From Methanothermobacter sp. (GTDB lineage Archaea; Methanobacteriota; Methanobacteria; Methanobacteriales; Methanothermobacteraceae): DNA of 51,223 nt. Where the stretch lies: the NCBI RefSeq assembly GCF_030055435.1, contig NZ_JASFYG010000002.1, forward strand, positions 1 through 51,223, read 5' to 3'. The notes beneath the pieces were generated by a model. That model was not told the DNA's origin and searched no databases. It saw only the letters and a program-made list of their open reading frames with translations. Both the position numbers and the translations under genes were made by a program. This document shows, piece after piece, positions 46,322 to 51,223 of the stretch; position 1 is the first letter of the stretch, and the number at the start of each line of letters is the position of its first letter.

Positions 46322-46819
46322 TCAGATGGTTCTGCCACCACGGGACATTGCAGTTGGCCCGGTCCTTGCAAGTTCCTTGATTCCAAAGACCCTCAGGAGC
46401 TCAAGGAAGGCGTCTATCTTCTCTGAGTCCCCGGTGACCTCAACTGTAAGTGCCTCACTGCTCACGTCCACTATCCTCCCCCTGAAGATGTTGGTGTACT
46501 GTATTATCTCTGACCTCTCCTTCTCTGATGGGGCGTGTACCTTAACCATACATAGCTCCCTCTTAACGGTGGATGATGGTTCAAGGTCACGGACCTTTAT
46601 AACGTCTATCAGCTTATTGAGCTGTTTGGTTATCTGTTCAAGCACACGGTCGTCGCCCCTGGCTATTATGGTCATCCTGGCGATTCCAGGGGTTTCAGAT
46701 TCCCCCACAGTGATACTTTCGATGTTGAATCCACGCCTTGTGAAGAGTCCTGCAACCCTCTGAAGGACACCGGGTCTGTGCTCAACAAGGGCACTGATGA
46801 TGTGTGTGTCGGGTTTCAT
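46322..46819 (-). CDS. ilvN: Acetolactate synthase small (regulatory) subunit
   Basis: A 165-residue regulatory subunit. The N-terminal ACT domain (HIISALVEHRPGVLQRVAGL, then FTRRGFNIESITVG) and C-terminal ALS_ss domain (RELCMVKVHAPSEKERSEI) are both present. It binds valine and stimulates the large subunit. ATG 46819 follows the ilvB stop by 1 base with GGTGATTAAG immediately upstream; the GTG three codons earlier lies inside ilvB. Confidence 0.96.
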   Translation of the reverse strand: MKPDTHIISALVEHRPGVLQRVAGLFTRRGFNIESITVGESETPGIARMTIIARGDDRVLEQITKQLNKLIDVIKVRDLEPSSTVKRELCMVKVHAPSEKERSEIIQYTNIFRGRIVDVSSEALTVEVTGDSEKIDAFLELLRVFGIKELARTGPTAMSRGGRTI

Positions 46820-46820
46820 C

Positions 46821-48545
46821 TTAATCACCGTCCGCCTTCACTCCAGAGTATCTTATTTCATGGGGATCCTCCCTTTCAACCCTGTACTCCCCTACTATTT
46901 CGGTCAGACCGCAACCAGGGGGAACCATCGGGAGTATCTCCTCTGGATCTATAACTATATCAAGCAGGGCAGGTTCACCTGATCTTATGGCCCTTGAAAG
47001 GGCTTCAGTGGTTTCACCCGGTTTTTCAACCCTTTCGGCCTCAATTCCGAATGATTCAGCCAGTTTAACAAAATCTGGGACCTCACCGAGGTGTGTATGG
47101 GACATCCTCTCATCATAGAAGAGCCGCTGCCACTGGGCAACCATACCAAGGTGGCGGTTGTCCATGACACATATCACAACGGGTATGTCATACTCCCTTA
47201 TGGTTGCAAGGTCCTGGCAGACCATCAGGAATCCTCCGTCGCCACAGACGGCCACAACGTCGTTCTCTGGAAGAGCAACCTTTGCTCCTATGGCGGCAGG
47301 AAAACCGAAACCCATGGTCCCAAGGCCACCTGATGATATGAATTTTCTGGGGGCTCTTGATGTGTAGAAGTGGGCCATCCACATCTGGTTCTGTCCAACG
47401 TCTGTTGTGACAACGGTTTCATCATCCAAGACGTGGCTTATCTCCTTTATAACCTGCTGGGGTTTCAGAGGCACATCATCATAACTCATCCTTGGCATGC
47501 AGTCAGCCTTGAATTTCTGAACTTGTCTCAGCCACTCATCATCTCTTTCACCGTGTTTTTTGAGTTTTTCTATGATCTCCCTAAGGACATTCCTGGCGTC
47601 ACCGACGATAGGAACATCAACGGCCACGTTTTTACCTATCTCTGCCGGGTCGATGTCCACGTGTATTATTCTGGCATTGGGGGCGAATTCTGCAACATTA
47701 CCGGTTGTGCGGTCTGAGAATCTGCATCCAACCGCTATGAGGCAGTCACACTCATCCACTGTTAGGTTTGCAACCTTGCGGCCGTGCATACCCAGCATAC
47801 CCATGGCCGAAGGATGGTCCTCAGGGAAAGAACCCTTACCGAGGAGTGTGGTGGTCACAGGAGCCTTTATGAGTTCTGATAGCTCCATGATCTCCTTTGA
47901 GGCCCCTGATATTATCACCCCACCACCAGCAAGTATAACGGGCTTTTCTGATCTCCTTATGAGTTCCGCAGCCCTCTTTATCTGGAGCGGGTGGCCCTGG
48001 AGGGTTGGTCTGTAGCCCTGTAGGTCCAGCTCATCAATCGGATCCTGGACCTCCTGTTCCTGTATGTCCTTTGGAAGGTCTATGACAACGGGGCCAGGGC
48101 GTCCTGTCTTTGCTATGTGAAAACTTGCCTTTACCATTGCAGGGATTTCATTTGCATCAGCTGGCTGGAAGCTGTGCTTTGTGATGGGCATGGTTATGCC
48201 TATCATGTCCACCTCCTGGAAGGCATCATTCCCGATGAGGTGGGTGGGGACCTGACCTGCAATTGCAACTATGGGTGAGGAGTCCATGTAGGCTGTTGCG
48301 ATACCGGTTACAAGGTTTGTGGCCCCTGGCCCTGAGGTTGCTATGCAGACCCCCACCCTGCCTGAGGCCCTTGCATATCCATCTGCGGCGTGGGCTGCGC
48401 ACTGCTCATGTCTTACAAGGATGTGCCTGAGTTCGGAATCATAGAGCATATCGTAGAGTGGCAGTAACTGTCCACCGGGGTATCCGAATACGGTGTCTGC
48501 TCCCTGATCCAGAAGTGATCTGATTATTGCCTGGCCACCTTTCAT
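46821..48545 (-). CDS. ilvB: Acetolactate synthase large (catalytic) subunit
   Basis: A 574-residue thiamine-diphosphate enzyme. The N-terminal domain has VFGYPGGQLLPLYDML, LVRHEQCAAHAADGYARA (catalytic Glu) and GVCIATSGPGATNLVTG. The C-terminal ThDP site has CGDGGFLMVCQDLATI and VVICVMDNRHLGMV. It condenses pyruvate with pyruvate or 2-oxobutyrate. ATG 48545 follows AAGGTGTTTCC. A minus-strand TATA (TTTATAAG, plus 48590-48597) lies about 48 bases before the start, giving a leader near 20 bases with no leader peptide or attenuator visible. Confidence 0.97.
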   Translation of the reverse strand: MKGGQAIIRSLLDQGADTVFGYPGGQLLPLYDMLYDSELRHILVRHEQCAAHAADGYARASGRVGVCIATSGPGATNLVTGIATAYMDSSPIVAIAGQVPTHLIGNDAFQEVDMIGITMPITKHSFQPADANEIPAMVKASFHIAKTGRPGPVVIDLPKDIQEQEVQDPIDELDLQGYRPTLQGHPLQIKRAAELIRRSEKPVILAGGGVIISGASKEIMELSELIKAPVTTTLLGKGSFPEDHPSAMGMLGMHGRKVANLTVDECDCLIAVGCRFSDRTTGNVAEFAPNARIIHVDIDPAEIGKNVAVDVPIVGDARNVLREIIEKLKKHGERDDEWLRQVQKFKADCMPRMSYDDVPLKPQQVIKEISHVLDDETVVTTDVGQNQMWMAHFYTSRAPRKFISSGGLGTMGFGFPAAIGAKVALPENDVVAVCGDGGFLMVCQDLATIREYDIPVVICVMDNRHLGMVAQWQRLFYDERMSHTHLGEVPDFVKLAESFGIEAERVEKPGETTEALSRAIRSGEPALLDIVIDPEEILPMVPPGCGLTEIVGEYRVEREDPHEIRYSGVKADGD

Positions 48546-48676
48546 TGGAAACACCTTGAAAATCTATCATTATTATTAATGACATATTTCTTATAAATAC
48601 ATGATAAAGGTAAGTGGTAAGGTTATATAAAATAATATGGAGATTTAACTTTATCAATTTCAGGGAGGATTATCCG
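48546..48676. promoter_or_regulatory. Divergent promoter between ilvBNC and purD
   Basis: An AT-rich 131-base gap. The minus-strand TATA TTTATAAG (plus 48590-48597) serves ilvB. The plus-strand TATA TTATATAAAATAAT (48623-48636) serves purD, about 45 bases before its ATG. GGGAGGATTATCCG is the purD ribosome binding site. Confidence 0.6.
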
Positions 48677-49990
48677 ATGAAAATACTTGTTGTGGGAACA
48701 GGAGCAAGGGAACATGCCATATGCAGTGCACTGGCAGATGAGGCGACAATATACTCTGTGATGGGTAACAGGAACCCCGGCATATCGAGGCTTGCCAGTG
48801 AATTCATGGTTGCTCCTGAGGTTGACACAGAAAGGGTGGTCAATTTCGCATCCAGTATGGGCGTTGATATGGCATTCATAGGTCCCGAGGCACCCCTAGA
48901 GGCAGGGCTGGTCAATGCCCTTGAGGAAGCAGGCATACCCTCGGTGGGGCCCACGAAGGAGGCTGCCAGAATTGAGACAGACAAGTCATTCATGCGCAGA
49001 CTCTTTGAAACTTACAGTATCCCCGGCTCAATAACCTACCGTGTCTTTGATGACAGGGATGAACTTAAGGAATTCATGAATGACTTTGAGGGTGAGGCTG
49101 TCGTAAAGCCGGTGGGGCTCACAGGCGGAAAGGGTGTTAAGGTAGTTGGTGAACACCTCCGGGACAACTCAGAGGCAATCGAATACGCGTGTGAGGTAAT
49201 AGATAATCGTATAGGTGGCCATGCAAGTGTTGTTATAGAGGAAAGGGTTGTTGGCGAGGAATTCACTGTCCAGGTCTTCTCTGATGGCGATCGTATCGTG
49301 CCAATGCCCGCAGTGCAGGACCACCCCCACGCATATGAGGGTGACCAGGGCCCAATAACAGGAGGGATGGGTTCCTACTCAGATTCAGATGGTCTTTTAC
49401 CGTTTCTGACACAGAAGGACTACGATGAGGCAGTTGAGATAATGCAGAAGACAGTCGATGCAATTAAAAGTGAGGCAGGGCCCTATAAGGGAGTTCTATA
49501 TGGACAGTTCATGCTCACAGCCGACGGACCGAAACTTATAGAGTACAATGCACGTTTCGGGGACCCTGAGGCAATGAATGTGCTCCCACTACTTGATTCC
49601 AGCATGCTTGAGATCTGTGAGGGAATCGTGGACGGAAACCTCAGCGGGGCAAGGTTCAGGAACCTTGCAACGGTCTGCAAGTACCTTGTACCCGAGGGCT
49701 ACCCTGATAAGGGGGTTGCAGGTTCTGAAATAAAAATCGAAGAGGATAAGATTGAGGACATGGGGGTTATAACGTACTATGCGTCGGTCAACCAGGAGAA
49801 CAGCGCCATATACACCTCCTCCTCCAGGGCACTTGCACTGGTGGCCCTTGCAGAGGACATATACTCTGCAGAGGAGCTCTGTGAGAGCGCCACAGGATAC
49901 GTGAAGGGAAGGCTTTATCACAGAAGAGATATAGGCACCAGGGAGCTTATTGAGAAGAGGGTGAAGCACATGGAGGACCTCCGGTTCTGA
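48677..49990 (+). CDS. purD: Phosphoribosylamine--glycine ligase
   Basis: A 437-residue ATP-grasp enzyme. The N-terminal [13 protein letters not shown] is the family hallmark. The ATP-grasp region has [32 protein letters not shown] and [18 protein letters not shown]. It makes glycinamide ribonucleotide in purine synthesis. The ATG at 48677 is chosen because GGGAGGATTATCCG precedes it; a longer reading from 48614 would extend into the promoter. argF follows 12 bases later. Confidence 0.97.
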   Translation: MKILVVGTGAREHAICSALADEATIYSVMGNRNPGISRLASEFMVAPEVDTERVVNFASSMGVDMAFIGPEAPLEAGLVNALEEAGIPSVGPTKEAARIETDKSFMRRLFETYSIPGSITYRVFDDRDELKEFMNDFEGEAVVKPVGLTGGKGVKVVGEHLRDNSEAIEYACEVIDNRIGGHASVVIEERVVGEEFTVQVFSDGDRIVPMPAVQDHPHAYEGDQGPITGGMGSYSDSDGLLPFLTQKDYDEAVEIMQKTVDAIKSEAGPYKGVLYGQFMLTADGPKLIEYNARFGDPEAMNVLPLLDSSMLEICEGIVDGNLSGARFRNLATVCKYLVPEGYPDKGVAGSEIKIEEDKIEDMGVITYYASVNQENSAIYTSSSRALALVALAEDIYSAEELCESATGYVKGRLYHRRDIGTRELIEKRVKHMEDLRF

Positions 49991-50002
49991 GGAGTTGGGT
50001 AG

Positions 50003-50902
50003 ATGAGGCATCTTCTATCTGTATGTGACATGGAAGACGTGGTGGCACTCCTTGACCTTGCAGATGATTACAAGGCAGGAAAAATCCCGGGAAAGATACT
50101 TGAGGGCAGGACCCTTGCCATGATCTTTGAGAAATCATCAACAAGAACCAGGGTCTCCTTTGAGGTTGGGGCATCCCAGCTGGGTGCACAGCCCCTCTAT
50201 CTATCAGCATCAGACCTGCAGCTTGGAAGGGGGGAGCCAATAGCAGACACCGCAAGGACCCTCAGCAGATACGTTGACGGGATCATGATAAGGGCCATAA
50301 GGCACTCAGACGTGGTTGAACTTGCATCGGAGTCTTCTGTACCCGTTATAAATGGGCTTACCGATCTCGAACACCCATGCCAGGCGCTGGCTGACATGCA
50401 GACTGTAAGGGAGAAACTGGGGGACTTCAGTGGTAGACTGGTATTTGTGGGGGATGGTAATAACGTCTGCAATTCGCTGCTCCTAATAACAGCAATGCTG
50501 GGGATGGACATGGACGTTGCATGCCCAGCAGGCTATGAACCCGACCCTGAAATCACTGAAAGGGCAGAGAAAATCGCCAGAAAAAGCGGTTCAGAGATAA
50601 GGGTGCTCCACGATCCTGAGGAAGCAGTTGATGGCGCGGATGTTGTCTACACTGACGTCTGGGTCAGCATGGGCTATGAGGAAGAGGCGGATGAACGCCT
50701 CAGGGTATTCAGGCCATACCAGGTGAACTCAGAGCTCATGAAACTCGCATCCCCCGACGCCATATTCATGCACTGTCTTCCTGCTGTGAGGGGGCAGGAG
50801 ACAACCTCTGAGGTCATCGACGGGCCGCAGTCAGTTGTCTGGGATCAGGCAGAAAACAGGCTACATGCACAGAAGGCGATAATGCACTGGCTCATGGGAT
50901 GA
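50003..50902 (+). CDS. argF: Ornithine carbamoyltransferase
   Basis: A 299-residue enzyme. IFEKSSTRTRVSFEVGA binds carbamoyl phosphate; GLTDLEHPCQALADMQT and FMHCLPAVRG are the ornithine-specific signatures that separate it from aspartate transcarbamoylase. It makes citrulline for arginine synthesis. The ATG has AGGAGTTGGGTAG upstream. It lies just after purD on the same strand, and a Cys-rich mini-ORF follows. Confidence 0.97.
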   Translation: MRHLLSVCDMEDVVALLDLADDYKAGKIPGKILEGRTLAMIFEKSSTRTRVSFEVGASQLGAQPLYLSASDLQLGRGEPIADTARTLSRYVDGIMIRAIRHSDVVELASESSVPVINGLTDLEHPCQALADMQTVREKLGDFSGRLVFVGDGNNVCNSLLLITAMLGMDMDVACPAGYEPDPEITERAEKIARKSGSEIRVLHDPEEAVDGADVVYTDVWVSMGYEEEADERLRVFRPYQVNSELMKLASPDAIFMHCLPAVRGQETTSEVIDGPQSVVWDQAENRLHAQKAIMHWLMG

Positions 50903-50917
50903 TTGAGGGTGTTGCCT

Positions 50918-51037
50918 GTGGTGATGGACTGCTCAGGCAGGCATGAACAGGAGTGCAATGATAAAGGGCTTGAGGATATTTTAGAGGGCTGTTCACATCA
51001 CCCTCCTTATCCAACAATGACGGAATGCCAGACTTAA
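50918..51037 (+). CDS. Cys/His-rich mini-ORF downstream of argF
   Basis: A short ORF of 39 codons (GTG 50918) or 37 codons (ATG 50924) ending at TAA 51035-51037. GAGGGTG at 50905-50911, three bases after the argF stop, is a well-placed ribosome binding site for the GTG. The peptide contains four cysteines and three histidines in 37 residues (from ATG: C3, H7, C11, C23, H25, H26, C35), enough for a small zinc site. I recognise no family. It would be translated from the argF transcript. It could also be chance. Confidence 0.42.
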   Translation: MVMDCSGRHEQECNDKGLEDILEGCSHHPPYPTMTECQT

Positions 51038-51094
51038 ATATATATGTGACGCCCATGAATTTTTCCTGAATACCAGTTTAACCAAAAATTTTAT

Positions 51095-51223
51095 TTACAT
51101 GGTCTCCGGGGCATGTATACCCAGAAGATCCAGGGCATTTCTGATCACGATCCTAACAGAATCAACGAGCCTCAGTCTTGCACCCTCAAATTCAGACCCG
51201 ATGACAGGCGTGGATCTGTAGAA
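51095..51223 (-). CDS. argS: Arginyl-tRNA synthetase, C-terminal end (partial)
   Basis: Only the last 42 residues are present; the gene enters from the right edge and ends at TAA (51097-51095). The visible end ([20 protein letters not shown] then IHAPETM) matches the anticodon-binding DALR domain terminus of class I arginyl-tRNA synthetase, which characteristically ends LLGI-APE-M. It converges on argF and the mini-ORF. The 57 bases between the mini-ORF and argS stops are AT-rich with T-tracts in both directions. Confidence 0.88.
   Translation of the reverse strand, partial: FYRSTPVIGSEFEGARLRLVDSVRIVIRNALDLLGIHAPETM

Noticed and set aside
46821-48676. Leader-peptide attenuator or riboswitch before ilvB
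   Set aside because: The predicted transcript leader is only about 20 bases, with no leucine/valine-rich short ORF or terminator hairpin.

Overview
The window looks like a chromosomal segment of a thermophilic hydrogenotrophic methanogen of the genus Methanothermobacter (Methanobacteriales). The evidence is two methanogenesis marker proteins (Mmp11, Mmp12), a small-type CbiX/CfbA chelatase, archaeal replication proteins (PolD small subunit, Orc1/Cdc6, Hef, RecJ/GAN-like), a Kae1-Bud32 fusion, intron-less tRNAs without encoded CCA, archaeal TATA boxes, and strong GGTGAT-type ribosome binding sites in front of ATG, GTG and TTG starts. Gene order also matches what I recall of the M. thermautotrophicus chromosome around its replication origin; I could not check this by search. 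I see no insertion sequence, prophage or CRISPR array.

Layout. 1-7 kb: end of a leuB-like dehydrogenase, a SufS-like class V aminotransferase, a 26-residue membrane peptide, ribH, mmp11, a convergent GT2 glycosyltransferase, a double-domain purE and a UbiD-family decarboxylase. 7-10 kb (minus): AmmeMemoRadiSam radical SAM enzyme, thiL, cfbA and a DUF35 OB-fold protein. 10-16 kb: a pair of exported pilin-like proteins, an MgtE/SLC41-type transporter with a PhoU/RCK_C partner, cbiH, and an anchored exported protein. 16-27 kb: the replication region with the PolD small subunit, aldolase, UPF0147, cbiG, cbiB, DUF2299, a 0.6-kb origin array, cdc6, pyrB, trmI and hef. 27-30 kb: a probable sulfur-transfer operon (DUF169, TusA-DsrE fusion, membrane protein) divergent from an HTH-PAS-GAF-GAF regulator. 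30-35 kb: a tightly packed minus-strand operon of kae1-bud32, an XTP pyrophosphatase, uS15, a RecJ-like nuclease and an aconitase-X protein. 35-39 kb: cobT-like gene, SpoIIM-like membrane protein, an intergenic repeat cluster, uppP and ilvE. 39-44 kb: two tRNA-Val genes, exported and membrane proteins, surE, and a two-gene membrane pair followed by an ArsR-like regulator with a membrane partner. 44-51 kb: LSm protein, mmp12, the ilvBNC operon, purD, argF, a Cys-rich mini-ORF and the end of argS.

How the genes fit together. Several cobamide/F430 genes (cfbA, cbiH, cbiG, cbiB, cobT-like) are spread over the window. Branched-chain amino acid synthesis is represented by leuB, ilvBNC and ilvE. Two enzymes matching the archaeal modified mevalonate route (UbiD-type decarboxylase and aconitase X) are both present but about 23 kb apart. 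The most striking structure is the origin: about a dozen TTTACACTTGAAA elements at close to 52-bp intervals, pointing inward from both sides toward an AT-rich centre. The best candidates for undescribed biology are the DUF169/TusA-DsrE operon with its divergent sensor-regulator, the degenerate tandem repeats at 37.16-37.38 kb, and the two short ORFs with good ribosome binding sites.
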